Shown here piece after piece: positions 1-8,712 of a stretch of 45,779 nt of DNA; within the stretch, counting starts at the first letter, position 1; each line of letters starts with the position of its first letter. Origin of the DNA: Alphaproteobacteria bacterium. GTDB taxonomy: Bacteria > Pseudomonadota > Alphaproteobacteria > Micavibrionales > Micavibrionaceae. A model generated the notes under the pieces. That model was not told the origin of the DNA. It saw only the letters and a program-made list of their open reading frames with translations, and did not search any database. The stretch is from positions 1 through 45,779 of the forward strand of contig JAMASZ010000156.1 of assembly GCA_023301585.1 (NCBI GenBank), in the 5' to 3' direction. The position numbers and the translations under genes are program-made.

Positions 1-14
1 CGCGGCCGACGCTG
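1..14. repeat. 14-bp terminal direct repeat, left copy
   Basis: CGCGGCCGACGCTG is identical to the last 14 bases of the window (45766-45779). Merging the copies restores the tape-measure reading frame, so this is an overlap of a circular (or circularly permuted) molecule, not a biological end. Confidence 0.85.
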
Positions 15-2421
15 GCGCGGCGTTTGTTCCGAGTGTCGCAAGTGACGCAAAAGCAGCAGGTGCCGCCCAAGCGCCCGCAAGTGTCGCCGCGGATGCCGTG
101 GATGCCGCTGTTGCCGACGCCGCTAGTGTTTTACCAAGGAGCGCATTGATTACCAATTGCAGCCCCATCTTGATGAGTGCGCCAATCAACTGCGACAAGG
201 CTTGCTTTGCAACATTCTGTAATGCCGAACCGAGGTCTTCCCCGTAAACAATCGCGCGACCAAAGGCATCTGCCGCACCAGACGCAAAATCTGTAAACAT
301 CGTGCCGAATGCTGTTCCAACGTCTTTCTTGAGGTCTTGAGCGCCTTTCCGCATTGTCGCTAGCTGTGCAATGAAGCCTGTTGCAAACGTCCCCTGACCG
401 CCCCCTGCTTGCAGATACGCTTGGTCTAATTGCTGTAGCATTTGGATATATTCTTGACCCGAGATAAGCCCGTCACGATATGCGGAATTTAGACGTTCTT
501 CTGCTGTGGCAATGTCATCTAACGGTTGACGCAGACGGTCGAGCTGCTGGATCAACAACTCTGCCTGAGACGCAAGAGGATTATTCTGTAGAATAATTCC
601 GAATTGTTGCGCTGTGCCACCCGTCGCAATAAACGCTTGCTCTAATTTAGCCATCGCCTGGTCGTAGCGATCCGCCGAGAGGATTCCGGATTCAAGTTGT
701 GTGTTAAGTTGTTGGACACCCGATTCTGCGAGATCGAAAGGTTCGCCTACCTTGTCGAAATCGGTAACCAGCTTCTTGAGCTGTTCCAAAGATGATAATA
801 CTTCCGGCTTAACGGGATCAAGATCCGTAACACTGTTGGTTGCGTCGGCTGTGGTGTAGCTTGTGTCCGCAATATCGACAAGCCACTGTTTCAAACCTTT
901 TGCTCCTTCACCGAGGTAATCAACATTTAGGGCGTCAACAAAGTCGCCTTTCATGCCTTCAAATACTTCACTTGCTGTTCCGGCCCATTGGTTCGATACT
1001 CGGCCAAGGGATACGCTTCCCACACGACCAAAGTCTTTCTCAAACTTCTTCGGGGTGAAGAATTTACCAACGGACTCCGCGCCCGCTACAAGGGTGTTAA
1101 TACCTGAGATTGTGGCGTTAATCATGCTCTCGGTTTGCGAGATCACCCAATTGGTCGCACGGATAGAAATGTCCGCCATTGCTCCAGGCAAACGAGACCA
1201 CTGATTCTTAATTGCGTTATAGGCACCGACGAGAATACCAATCTTCTTGTTAATCATGTCCTTTGCGAAAGACAGAACCTTCCCTGAGATCTCGCCGTAC
1301 TTCTCCATGAATCCAGCATATGCGTTCTGTGAGAAATTAACAAACTTGGACCACCCCTCGCCCATTGAATTGGTCACGCCCTTCCAGATCTGTCCGAGGG
1401 TAACGGTCTTTTCTCCGCTGGTGATTGTCGCGTCTTGGTATTTTTTAAAGAGTGCAATGACGAGCCCAATGCCGGCAATGACGAGTCCGATTGGCCCAAG
1501 GATAGCGCGCCACATAAACTTGGCAGAGAACCCGATTGCGCGGAACGTCTTAATTAGCGCGGCCCCAGTTCCGCCACCAGACATGATGGCCATATTTATT
1601 GCTAGGCCAATCATCGCCGCAGACGCAACCCCTATGTTATCCGCAAGCAGATCCATACCTTTCGTGACCCCTGTTAGAATGCCCGTTCCTTTGGCAATCT
1701 CACCAAAAGTGATTACCGCGTTGTTCCGGAGCTTCTGGAATGCTTGGGTAGGCGTTCTTGTCAGCCCTGTAAATTTACGGTCTGTCTCGTCTCGCATCTC
1801 TTCAAGTGCGTTAATGACAACATCGGTCGTTAGCTTGCCCTCTGTGGACAATTGTTTGAGTTTGCCGATAGGGATTCCCAATGAGTCCGCAATTACCCGC
1901 ATTAGAACAGGCATGTTCTCCATTAGAGCAATAAACTCGTCGCCAACAATCTTACCGCGGCTCAAGCCTTGGGTTAATTGACGCATGCCCCCAGCCGCTT
2001 CCTGTGCGTTTGCACCGCCGAGCTGCGTAAGCTTCTGAATCTGGTCGAGAACTCCAACAATTCGCTCGTGAGAGAATCCAAGGTCTTTTGTTGCGATACT
2101 CAACCGTGAGTAGCCTTCGGCTGTGCTGTCCAGGTCTGATCCCGTGGCGTTTGCTTGGCGTTGCATGGCGCGCAAAAGCTGGGTTGATGACCTTTGAGAC
2201 GTTGCAAACTGTGAGAGGCTTCGGTCAAGGCGTGCGTACTCGCTCACAAGGCGGTTTACAGCGCGAGCAGCTTGAATTGCGCCCACTGCGGCGAGCAAGC
2301 GCTTAAAACCGCTCAGGGGCGATTGTGCGTTCTTTGCTGACTTGCCTACGCGGTCAATTGAATCCGCAGCCTCGTCCCCACCACGTTCTCGGACTACAAT
2401 GTCAATATATTCCGTGGTCAT
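1..2421 (-). CDS. Tail tape measure protein, N-terminal 807 residues (continues across the contig junction)
   Basis: The frame is open from an ATG at 2421 to the left edge, so the ORF track omitted it. The N-terminal third looks like the lambda-type tape-measure domain: a basic helical start, then RGKIVGDEFIALMENMP and EGKLTTDVVINAL, the usual GKL-x-GDE and GKLT signatures. A long hydrophobic stretch follows (roughly residues 270-330, with ILGPIGLVIAGIGLVIALF), typical of tape-measure membrane segments. Near the edge the protein is extremely Ala/Ser/Thr rich. The start overlaps the upstream stop as ATGA. The protein continues at 45765 on the right end, for a total of about 968 residues. It sets tail length and probably helps DNA entry. 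Confidence 0.95.
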   Translation of the reverse strand, partial: MTTEYIDIVVRERGGDEAADSIDRVGKSAKNAQSPLSGFKRLLAAVGAIQAARAVNRLVSEYARLDRSLSQFATSQRSSTQLLRAMQRQANATGSDLDSTAEGYSRLSIATKDLGFSHERIVGVLDQIQKLTQLGGANAQEAAGGMRQLTQGLSRGKIVGDEFIALMENMPVLMRVIADSLGIPIGKLKQLSTEGKLTTDVVINALEEMRDETDRKFTGLTRTPTQAFQKLRNNAVITFGEIAKGTGILTGVTKGMDLLADNIGVASAAMIGLAINMAIMSGGGTGAALIKTFRAIGFSAKFMWRAILGPIGLVIAGIGLVIALFKKYQDATITSGEKTVTLGQIWKGVTNSMGEGWSKFVNFSQNAYAGFMEKYGEISGKVLSFAKDMINKKIGILVGAYNAIKNQWSRLPGAMADISIRATNWVISQTESMINATISGINTLVAGAESVGKFFTPKKFEKDFGRVGSVSLGRVSNQWAGTASEVFEGMKGDFVDALNVDYLGEGAKGLKQWLVDIADTSYTTADATNSVTDLDPVKPEVLSSLEQLKKLVTDFDKVGEPFDLAESGVQQLNTQLESGILSADRYDQAMAKLEQAFIATGGTAQQFGIILQNNPLASQAELLIQQLDRLRQPLDDIATAEERLNSAYRDGLISGQEYIQMLQQLDQAYLQAGGGQGTFATGFIAQLATMRKGAQDLKKDVGTAFGTMFTDFASGAADAFGRAIVYGEDLGSALQNVAKQALSQLIGALIKMGLQLVINALLGKTLAASATAASTASAATLAGAWAAPAAFASLATLGTNAAPASAA

Positions 2422-2843
2422 CGGGTTAGCGTCCTTCTTTTGATGGTCAGATTAACCGCCACCTTAATACCCTCCTGGACGTATCCAGCAGATGCTTGTG
2501 AAGAGGACCCCTCATTCAATTTCCCAATGTAACGGAGATTGTTGGTAATGTGAAGCGAATTATTTATATCTCCCCGATACGACATTGCCACAGGTGTTCC
2601 CCGTGCAATCGCGTTGTTGGCACCAAACGGGCCACCGTAGTTAGGGGCGTAATACGATTGTCTAGATTTCTCGTCTAACGTAACGAGCCAATTGGAACGG
2701 GCGCGCCCCGTGTCATGCGGGGTTGTGATTGCGACACGGCGAAGCACGTTGACCCCGAGATCACCAACCAAACTATCTCGGTTGCGTCTCAGGGCTTGGG
2801 CGATCCTTTGAAGGCGAAGTGCCGATTGTGCCGGAGTGGCCAT
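2418..2843 (-). CDS. Tail-completion/HK97 gp10-like protein
   Basis: The 141-residue protein has an N-terminal helical segment followed by VNVLRRVAITTPHDTGRARS, the 'TP.DTGR.R.NW' signature of HK97 gp10-like and related neck or tail-completion proteins. I chose ATG 2843 because AGGAAG lies 6 nt upstream; the ORF-track start at 2876 has no such site. It overlaps the 3' end of the chaperone T frame by about 70 nt and the tape measure by ATGA. Its place between chaperone and tape measure is unusual, since gp10-like genes normally lie upstream of the tail tube. The family call is moderate. Confidence 0.6.
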   Translation of the reverse strand: MATPAQSALRLQRIAQALRRNRDSLVGDLGVNVLRRVAITTPHDTGRARSNWLVTLDEKSRQSYYAPNYGGPFGANNAIARGTPVAMSYRGDINNSLHITNNLRYIGKLNEGSSSQASAGYVQEGIKVAVNLTIKRRTLTR

Positions 2844-3647
2844 TTGGTTTCTTCCTATTAACAAGCCAGTTGTCAACTCTGCGAATAATAGAAATGAACC
2901 TCACTTCTTCGTCTCCTGTTATGTCGAGACTTGCGGCGTAATCCGAAAGATCCCTCCAGGATATTGGCATTGCCTCACCGGACATCCCAGCGTAGGTTCT
3001 GCATGTGCTGAGTTCAACAAAGGCATTGTAGTAGAAGTTTTCGCCTTCATCTAACTCAGGTGCGTCTTTGATAACATCGGGCAGAGGAATCCCCCGCTCG
3101 ATGCTCTCTTCCAGAAGCTTTGCAAGCTTTGCTGGATCATGTTTGTCCTCATACTCAAGGACAGTTATTAGTTTCCCGCGACTTGTGCCTCTTCCTCGGA
3201 ACGGAACGTAGACGAGTCTTTTGCAAGCTCAAACAACTCAGTAAAGAGATCGGGAAGTTGGACAAATAGATCAATTGCATTGTCCACAGTGAACGGGATG
3301 TCTTCGCCTGTCTTACTCAGCATTGCGCCTTTCTTCCATCCGGTGCGATTTCCGTCTGCATCAAGCTCGGCACGACGCCAACTTGTAAGAACGGTGGTTG
3401 CAAACACTTTATGGTTGATACCATCAGCAATCGAATCTTCAAGCTTATTGCGTTTGATAATCGACTTGTAAGGACGCATCTCTGCTTCTAGCATTTTGGC
3501 GAACCGTTTATTGGACGGACCAAGACGGCGAACCTGGAATCCGTAATGTCCAAAGTCAATCCAGACGCCTGAATCTTCTTTCTTCTTATTGGTACCAAAG
3601 TGTGCAAACGGGTTAGAAGCTGTTTGGGCTTTTGTTTCTTTAGACAT
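2773..3647 (-). CDS. Tail assembly chaperone GT fusion made by -1 frameshift
   Basis: The G frame runs from 3647 into GGGAAAC at 3171-3177, where a -1 slip avoids the TAATAA directly behind it and enters an open frame (LITVLEYEDKHDP...) ending at 2773. The fusion would have about 291 residues: 159 from G and 132 from the T extension. The T frame has no plausible start of its own; the track ORF at 2985 is only an internal ATG. This is the standard arrangement for tail assembly chaperones, which bind the tape measure and recruit tube subunits. Its place immediately after the tail-tube gene fits. Confidence 0.85.
3168..3647 (-). CDS. Tail assembly chaperone G (unshifted product)
   Basis: The 159-residue product lies between tail tube and tape measure, the conserved chaperone position. 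ATG 3647 is preferred over 3659 because GGAGCAC precedes it. The C-terminal half is acidic and helical (VDNAIDLFVQLPDLFTELFELAK). The last sense codons are GGA AAC within the slippery heptamer, followed by two TAA codons that enforce termination of non-shifted ribosomes. G is normally in large excess over GT. Confidence 0.85.
   Translation of the reverse strand: MSKETKAQTASNPFAHFGTNKKKEDSGVWIDFGHYGFQVRRLGPSNKRFAKMLEAEMRPYKSIIKRNKLEDSIADGINHKVFATTVLTSWRRAELDADGNRTGWKKGAMLSKTGEDIPFTVDNAIDLFVQLPDLFTELFELAKDSSTFRSEEEAQVAGN
3171..3177 (-). promoter_or_regulatory. Programmed -1 frameshift heptamer GGGAAAC
   Basis: On the minus strand the zero frame reads G GGA AAC TAA, the canonical X XXY YYZ slip site; lambda G uses the near-identical GGGAAAG. 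The stop codon directly abuts the heptamer. I did not identify a clear downstream stimulatory structure by eye. Confidence 0.85.
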
Positions 3648-3675
3648 AATGTGCTCCATGTATCTAAAGGGTTAA

Positions 3676-3697
3676 GACCTCGCTATTCAGCGAGGTC
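3676..3697 (-). terminator. Hairpin at the stop codon of the tail-tube gene
   Basis: A perfect 9-bp stem, GACCTCGCT / AGCGAGGTC with a 4-nt loop, overlaps the last codons and the TAG of the major tail protein. The following minus-strand sequence is TTAACCCTTT, a poor U-tract, so it may be a leaky terminator or a 3' mRNA stabiliser. Confidence 0.6.
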
Positions 3698-5131
3698 GGG
3701 AAGGTATGCAAAGTAGTTGATTAACAACGTGTGGTTAAAGTCAGGATGCGCCGCACCGGAGATATTCAACGGAATGGTCACGGGCTTATCTTTCTCGACC
3801 GCTGGACGTCCATCGCTCATTGTGAGGTATGGGACGTCAATCAACCAACCTTGGTTGTTGGTTACCATGCTGTAATCCAACGACACGGAGGTGTTATCAC
3901 GCACCACCTGGACGGCTTCAATTGTTGTAAAATAAGCAGACACAGATCCGGATACCTTAAAGTCACCAAGTGACATATCAAAGCTTCCGAGTGTGCCAAC
4001 CGCTTTAACACCAGTGATCCCGTTGTCAATGTTTAGCGAGGCCTCAGACACAAACGTATAAAGAGCGCCTCCTGTCTCGTCGTTCAACATCCGAAGACGT
4101 GTGACGTTGGAGACTGAGTTGTAGGCGTCTTCTACAGGAAGCGGAAGACGTGTTCCGGCGCGCTTTGTTGTCTCGCCAAGGCTATCCGCGCCCGTGTAGG
4201 TAAGTGCAGCAGTAATCTTGTCAGATGTAGGGATAGCGAGTTCCAATTGGTTCGCGGCGCATCCCACAACATACTGTAGCGCATTTGCACCAAGTTGCCG
4301 CTCAACCGTGTAAGAACGGCAGACAATGTTTGACGGATCGGACTCGTTTTTGAGGACATCACCGAAGAACATTCTAATTGTTTTACCAGAACCGTTATTC
4401 GCAACAAGACCATCCGGTAGGCGGTCACAAACCATTGTTGTGGTTCCAACCTTACTCGCGCGGTACCATCCGTTTGCGGTTCCCGTGAATTTGTCGGACG
4501 TGTCATCCCCGCCGACAAACACCCACTGTCCAGGAATAACGTAATCACTAAAATCAAACCCAGCAGCTGTAAGTGTCGCCTCGGTTCCGGATGTGGTGAT
4601 CCGTAAAACACCGGAACCAAACTCAACCCCTGCAAGTGTTAATGTTCCAGACACCCCTGATTCTGCGGTCAATCCACCGACGGTATGGGAAGTTGTTGTT
4701 CCCCCTGTCCGTTTAAAGATTCCGTTGTTCTCTGAGTTGTCAAACCCATCTGCAAAGACGAGAGCATTTGTTGGGAACGTAATTGCAGAAGTTGTAAATG
4801 CTGTGGCAGACGCTGCCGTTGCGACACCGCGGTTCTGCTGGCGCCAATTAGCAAACATGAATCCAGGAAGCAACGAGTACGGTGTCTTCTGCGTGAAGTC
4901 CATACCAAACGCCGCCGACGCTTCTAGATCAGTAACAACGCCCTTACGCAATTGGCGATCCGATTTAATTGGATTCCGCGCGACCATCGTCACGTCTCCA
5001 CCAAAGTCGCTATACTCGTTTGGCTCAAGAGGTGTCCAGATCGGGGTTGTAGGGAGGTTTTTGTAAGTTGTTTCCTCGGCAATTGCGAGGCCTGTCAGAT
5101 TGCTCTGTGTTGTATTCGTTCCAAAAGACAT
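3683..5131 (-). CDS. Major tail tube protein
   Basis: The 482-residue protein sits between the tail terminator and the G/GT chaperones. It is Thr/Gly/Ser rich and mostly beta, beginning with MSFGTNTTQSNLTGLAIAEE and containing many short strand-turn repeats, as expected for a tube protein. It is long compared with the usual 150-250 residues. The middle (about 110-230) is a low-complexity beta region that could be an inserted surface domain. The C-terminal half (YTVERQLGANALQYVVGCA and onward) resembles the tube domain of long siphovirus tail proteins. A strong hairpin overlaps its stop codon. Confidence 0.8.
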   Translation of the reverse strand: MSFGTNTTQSNLTGLAIAEETTYKNLPTTPIWTPLEPNEYSDFGGDVTMVARNPIKSDRQLRKGVVTDLEASAAFGMDFTQKTPYSLLPGFMFANWRQQNRGVATAASATAFTTSAITFPTNALVFADGFDNSENNGIFKRTGGTTTSHTVGGLTAESGVSGTLTLAGVEFGSGVLRITTSGTEATLTAAGFDFSDYVIPGQWVFVGGDDTSDKFTGTANGWYRASKVGTTTMVCDRLPDGLVANNGSGKTIRMFFGDVLKNESDPSNIVCRSYTVERQLGANALQYVVGCAANQLELAIPTSDKITAALTYTGADSLGETTKRAGTRLPLPVEDAYNSVSNVTRLRMLNDETGGALYTFVSEASLNIDNGITGVKAVGTLGSFDMSLGDFKVSGSVSAYFTTIEAVQVVRDNTSVSLDYSMVTNNQGWLIDVPYLTMSDGRPAVEKDKPVTIPLNISGAAHPDFNHTLLINYFAYLPDLAE

Positions 5132-5140
5132 TGTCTTCTC

Positions 5141-5575
5141 CTATCGGATCTCGGTGTATCTAAACCGCATTGTTACTGAGGTGAGGAACCAACGACCCGT
5201 CCGTCCAATTTCTTGCGCCGTTACGTCAAAGAACACAACACCGTGTGTAGTCTGCACATTTTCAAACGCATCTGTAACGACTCTAGCCAACTCTTGCGAG
5301 ACTGTCAAGACATCATCATTAGATAGCGGGACGTTAATTTGAACCTCTACTGTTCCCAGCGCCTTATACCGTCGCTGTCCAGCGGGGGCCGACACGGTAG
5401 CAGGTTGGCGAAGAGTGTGGGCATACGTTAAGGACGCCCACGGATCATCCCCGTCAAAGAACGTCCGTAGTTCGTCAGAAGGATAAATGACCTCTGGCGC
5501 GTCGTCCTGTGCATCCCAAGCTGTTTTAAATGTGCTTAGAATATCATCGACCGCTTCTTGTGGTGTTGCTGGCAT
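5141..5575 (-). CDS. Tail terminator-like protein
   Basis: This 144-residue protein directly precedes the tail tube gene, the usual place of the tail terminator (lambda U / DUF4128 type). It has an N-terminal helix (MPATPQEAVDDILSTFKTAWDA) and a beta-rich remainder with ARVVTDAFENVQT, matching the helix plus beta-sheet layout of terminator proteins. It would cap the growing tube and join it to the neck. The assignment rests on position, size and fold pattern. Confidence 0.65.
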   Translation of the reverse strand: MPATPQEAVDDILSTFKTAWDAQDDAPEVIYPSDELRTFFDGDDPWASLTYAHTLRQPATVSAPAGQRRYKALGTVEVQINVPLSNDDVLTVSQELARVVTDAFENVQTTHGVVFFDVTAQEIGRTGRWFLTSVTMRFRYTEIR

Positions 5576-5964
5576 TAGACGAAGACCCTCAAGATGTGGA
5601 TGATTGGCTCATCCCCGTTTACGTTGATTGTGTCTGTTGCATCTACTTTCCACAGTATGTCGCTTCCTTTGCGCTGGAGCGTGTCGCCAGCCTTCGGTGA
5701 AATTGCTAACTCGGCAGCTGCAATCAGAACGGCCTGTGATCCTGCTTGAGCGCCGGATGTTAGGGTTGATCCTGGACGGACAACAGATTCAAGAGGAAGG
5801 AATGCAGCGGTCAAGAAATCGTTCACGCTCGGCGGGGTTACTTTACGCCGCCATGGTTTGGATGTGTCGGTCGCTAGCTTGGCGTTATTGGGTATGAATT
5901 TTGTCGGGCCGCCGTAACGCTTCAAGAGGCGTTCTGCGGTAGCAATAAATCTTTCGTAAACCAT
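5575..5964 (-). CDS. Head-closure/neck protein
   Basis: 129 residues, with ATG 5964 chosen because GGAGG lies 6 nt upstream and the start overlaps the previous stop as TAATG. The first residues (MVYERFIATAERLLKRYG) form a helix, and the rest is beta rich with GDTLQRKGSDILWKVDATD, resembling small beta-barrel head-closure or stopper proteins. It lies between the DnaT-like connector and the tail terminator, where a stopper is expected. Function is inferred mainly from order. Confidence 0.55.
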   Translation of the reverse strand: MVYERFIATAERLLKRYGGPTKFIPNNAKLATDTSKPWRRKVTPPSVNDFLTAAFLPLESVVRPGSTLTSGAQAGSQAVLIAAAELAISPKAGDTLQRKGSDILWKVDATDTINVNGDEPIIHILRVFV

Positions 5965-6497
5965 TAGATCCTCCGCGTTGAGAATCCACAACCAGTTCCG
6001 TTGTTTAGGTTAAGAAGGGGCGCAAGAAGCTGCTCAAATTTATGAAACCGTGATTGCTCCCCTGCCGTTCCGCCCTGTTGTGGTGTCGCGTATTTGACCG
6101 TAATAGGGCCAACGGTCTCTTCCGTTACTGCCTGGCCTGTGGTGTTTGATACGAGCCCACCTTCCGTGTTGCTAGAATCCGCCGCGAGCTGTGCAAGGGC
6201 GTTCTGTAGCGCAAGGGGAATTGTGGTCCTCGCAATCGTTGCCCCGTTCTTTAGAACAACATCTTTGCGTGGCCATGCAAGCGCTTGTGTGTCGTTTGTT
6301 CTAGAACCAAGGAATGTCGGACTGTCAAACTCGATGGCTTCAAGCTGATCCATGGCGAGTAAAATATTTTGCTCTGCTACCGCGTCATCCGAAGGGAACG
6401 CAATACCGCGAGCTGCGGCGTAGGCACGGATAAACGTAAGCGAGGCGTAGCTTGTCGCCCCGCTTACGTTCAATCCTGTTTCTACAACGAGCGCCAT
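5964..6497 (-). CDS. DnaT-like head-tail adaptor
   Basis: The 177-residue protein contains ATSYASLTFIRAYAAARG near the start and TQALAWPRKDV around residue 75. These are the signatures of the phage connector family often annotated as DnaT-like ssDNA-binding (S-YAS...A..YA.ARG ... Q.L.WPR.). In other phages it forms the adaptor ring under the portal. It is immediately upstream of the head-closure gene and begins one base after the SAP-domain gene ends. The DnaT label is historical and does not imply replication. Confidence 0.75.
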   Translation of the reverse strand: MALVVETGLNVSGATSYASLTFIRAYAAARGIAFPSDDAVAEQNILLAMDQLEAIEFDSPTFLGSRTNDTQALAWPRKDVVLKNGATIARTTIPLALQNALAQLAADSSNTEGGLVSNTTGQAVTEETVGPITVKYATPQQGGTAGEQSRFHKFEQLLAPLLNLNNGTGCGFSTRRI

Positions 6498-6890
6498 TTA
6501 CTCTACGTCTGAGACGTCTGATTTGGCGAGATGAGCGCGGGCGTCTTTAACAGACATTCCGCGAGACACTAAGTTTGCAAGGGCGATTGACGCCTGTTCT
6601 TGCACTTCTGCTTCGGCTTCAAGGTCAACGCCCTGTGCTTCTTCAAGACGTGCAATAAGGTCATCTTTCTTGCCCGAGACAGGAAGGCCGAGGGCTTTCA
6701 ACTGCTCTTTAATCTCAGGAACACTCATCTCAGAAACAGGCTTAACCTCTTCCGCTTCTGGTGCTTCTGGAGTTTCAGGCTGTTCCGGTGTTTCCGTGTC
6801 GGCATTTGCTTGCTCGGCCGGATCAGGCTTGTTAGTGTCGTCTTGAGGCTGCTCTTCTGGTGCGCCTTCATTTTCCCATGGCTTAGACAT
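6498..6890 (-). CDS. SAP-domain-like structural protein
   Basis: The first 50 residues are a Pro/Glu-rich disordered segment with repeated 'PE-AP-E' units. Residues about 54-88 (MSVPEIKEQLKALGLPVSGK followed by KDDLIARLEE) form a SAP-type helix-extended loop-helix motif, usually a nucleic-acid-binding or interaction module. The remaining tail is helical. Similar small proteins occur after capsid genes in siphoviruses, but their role is not established; head decoration or connector support are possibilities. Confidence 0.6.
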   Translation of the reverse strand: MSKPWENEGAPEEQPQDDTNKPDPAEQANADTETPEQPETPEAPEAEEVKPVSEMSVPEIKEQLKALGLPVSGKKDDLIARLEEAQGVDLEAEAEVQEQASIALANLVSRGMSVKDARAHLAKSDVSDVE

Positions 6891-6920
6891 AGTCTGCTCC
6901 TGTTGATGTTAAGATGTTAA

Positions 6921-6938
6921 AGGGGGCCGAAGCCCCCT
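6921..6938 (-). terminator. UUCG hairpin after the major capsid gene
   Basis: Minus-strand AGGGGGC-TTCG-GCCCCCT is a 7-bp GC-rich stem closed by a UUCG tetraloop, followed by TTTAACAT. It lies just behind the capsid stop codon. The short T-run suggests partial termination or transcript stabilisation rather than a full stop, since essential genes follow on the same strand. Confidence 0.75.
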
Positions 6939-6949
6939 AACGCTTTCGC

Positions 6950-7957
6950 TTAGTCGTTGACTTGTAAGAAAGCCATTGGAATATGCTTGCGGTTCCAAGC
7001 GCGGTCCCAGTTACCCGCTGTCTGGAGTTCTGCAAATGTTGCAGACTGACCAGCGACTGAGTTAGACGTGAAGTCAAAGCCCATTGGATGAATTAGATCC
7101 GAACGACGTGAATAGATAATGGACTGTCCGCCACCGTTGCCGGACTCCTCCTTGCGGTCAATCGCCGAAGGAGATTCTGTCTTCCCGTTGGCCATTCCCC
7201 AAGCACCTGATCCGTAAAGGACACATGTGTATGTGATCCGGTTCGTTCCAACAACGGCCGGAAGGGAATCGTCATACAACACAGTATACCCGAGATACGT
7301 TGGAATCAACACCTTACCATCCGACGTTGGAACGTACTCGATAAGATTTTGCTTCTGCAACCGTGTGTAGATCGCCGAGTGCATTGCAATCGCGGTTAAC
7401 GCACCAGCGTGGTCGCCCATTGTCTGTTTGGCGTTTAGAACAACGTCTGAGCTAATGCGCTCGGCGTCAGTAACCGCACCAGACGCATCTGTGGCAACAC
7501 TGATTACCATATCGCCGGCGTCATTTGCGACGTTATCCGCAAGAACACCAAGGCTTGAACGGATCAAGCGTCGCTCGTTGATTGTTGCCCAGTATTGACC
7601 AATGCGTGATGTAATCGCGCCAACTGGATCTTCTAGAGCGAGTTCACGAGAGAGATCCATCGTTGACCAAGATTGGTTCTGGCTAGCAAGCCGGAAGCGC
7701 ATCTTGTTTGTCGTGACCTTGTTAGGTGTTGACGTGTCGTCCGGATCATCATTGGAATAATTCGGCTCTGGCGTACCAAGAGGATTGAAGTTGGTAAGTT
7801 CACCAATATTGCCGCCTGCACCAATTTGGTTTTGCAGTTCGGCATCCGCGACCATTACGCCGGAATTGATAAACTTGTTAAGCTCGATTTGCGCTTCTTG
7901 CGAACGGCGAGCGAATGTTAGCGGGTTGTAGATGTCCGCGAGTTGCACAGTTGCCAT
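6950..7957 (-). CDS. Major capsid protein
   Basis: The 335-residue protein follows the scaffold gene and precedes the connectors. It begins MATVQLADIYNPLTFARRSQ and contains VTTNKMRFRLASQNQSWSTMDL and, later, GDHAGALTAIAMHSAIYTRL and PTSDGKVLIPTYLGYTVLYD. The 'AIAMHS..Y..L...LI....' then 'IPTYLGY.V..DD' pattern is typical of HK97-fold coat proteins of the P22-like/DUF2184-like group with separate scaffolds. No cleavage site is obvious. A UUCG hairpin follows the stop. Confidence 0.88.
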   Translation of the reverse strand: MATVQLADIYNPLTFARRSQEAQIELNKFINSGVMVADAELQNQIGAGGNIGELTNFNPLGTPEPNYSNDDPDDTSTPNKVTTNKMRFRLASQNQSWSTMDLSRELALEDPVGAITSRIGQYWATINERRLIRSSLGVLADNVANDAGDMVISVATDASGAVTDAERISSDVVLNAKQTMGDHAGALTAIAMHSAIYTRLQKQNLIEYVPTSDGKVLIPTYLGYTVLYDDSLPAVVGTNRITYTCVLYGSGAWGMANGKTESPSAIDRKEESGNGGGQSIIYSRRSDLIHPMGFDFTSNSVAGQSATFAELQTAGNWDRAWNRKHIPMAFLQVND

Positions 7958-7971
7958 GATGGCCTCCTAAA

Positions 7972-8697
7972 TTATGCGTTGAGCATCTTTTGGTATTCGG
8001 CCGGATTGGCGTTGGCAAAAGCTGCTTCTTCGGTTGCTGTCATTTCTGAAAGTTTCTTGGTACCAAGGTCACCGCCCTGTCCCTGCCCGCCTTTAGCACC
8101 GCCACCGGAAGCATCAGATCCTTTGATAATAGCCGCATAAGATGGGTTGTCAACAAATTCTTTTTGTAAATCTGCAACGGTCAATGCGGAAGGTTTGCCT
8201 GTTGCGTCCAAGACGCGGGTAATTGCATCACCATCCGTAGTGATTTCCACAGACAAGCGGCTCTCAATCTTGTCGGCAAGCAAGTCCGGAGCGGTTGAGA
8301 TGTCAGACGCCATTGCTTGAGCAACATTCTTCTTGAGTGCTCGATTGAGTGCGGCTTCTGCCTTATCAGCACGCGCGGCCTCTTTTGCGACCGCGGCTTT
8401 CTCACGGGCTTCCCAAGAGGCCTCCAATGCTTCAACGTCGCCTTTCTTCTTGGCGGCGTCCGCCTCGGCCTTAGTCTTGGCATCGAGTGCGTCTTGCTTG
8501 TCTTTTTCGATCTCAGCAAGCTTGGCTTCCGCTGCTTGGCGCTTCTCTTTCTCATGCTGCTTGGCGCGCATGAGTTCGGCTTTGTTGTCGTCTTCGACTT
8601 TAAGGTGGAATTTACCGTCTTCCTTCTTTTCATAAAGGGCTTGCAAAGCGGCATCCAAGGCGTCGTAACCTGCGGTATCCAATAATAGTTTTAACAT
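7972..8697 (-). CDS. Capsid scaffolding protein
   Basis: 241 residues, located between the MuF-like gene and the capsid gene. After a short start (MLKLLLDTAGYDALDAALQA) it forms a long charged Ala/Lys/Glu coiled coil (about residues 40-135). A globular part with VADLQKEFVDNPSYAAIIKG follows, then a Gly-rich linker and a short helical C-terminus (MTATEEAAFANANPAEYQKML) that probably contacts the coat protein. This composition is characteristic of siphovirus scaffolds (GP20-like). GGAGCACGTT precedes the ATG. Confidence 0.8.
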   Translation of the reverse strand: MLKLLLDTAGYDALDAALQALYEKKEDGKFHLKVEDDNKAELMRAKQHEKEKRQAAEAKLAEIEKDKQDALDAKTKAEADAAKKKGDVEALEASWEAREKAAVAKEAARADKAEAALNRALKKNVAQAMASDISTAPDLLADKIESRLSVEITTDGDAITRVLDATGKPSALTVADLQKEFVDNPSYAAIIKGSDASGGGAKGGQGQGGDLGTKKLSEMTATEEAAFANANPAEYQKMLNA

Positions 8698-8712
8698 AAC
8701 GTGCTCCGTTGT

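Noticed and set aside
1247-1981. 244-residue plus-strand ORF
   Set aside because: Antisense shadow of the tape measure; no SD, Pro/Ile-rich composition and no domain.
2773-2985. 70-residue ORF as a separate gene
   Set aside because: It is the end of the T frame reached by -1 frameshift from G.
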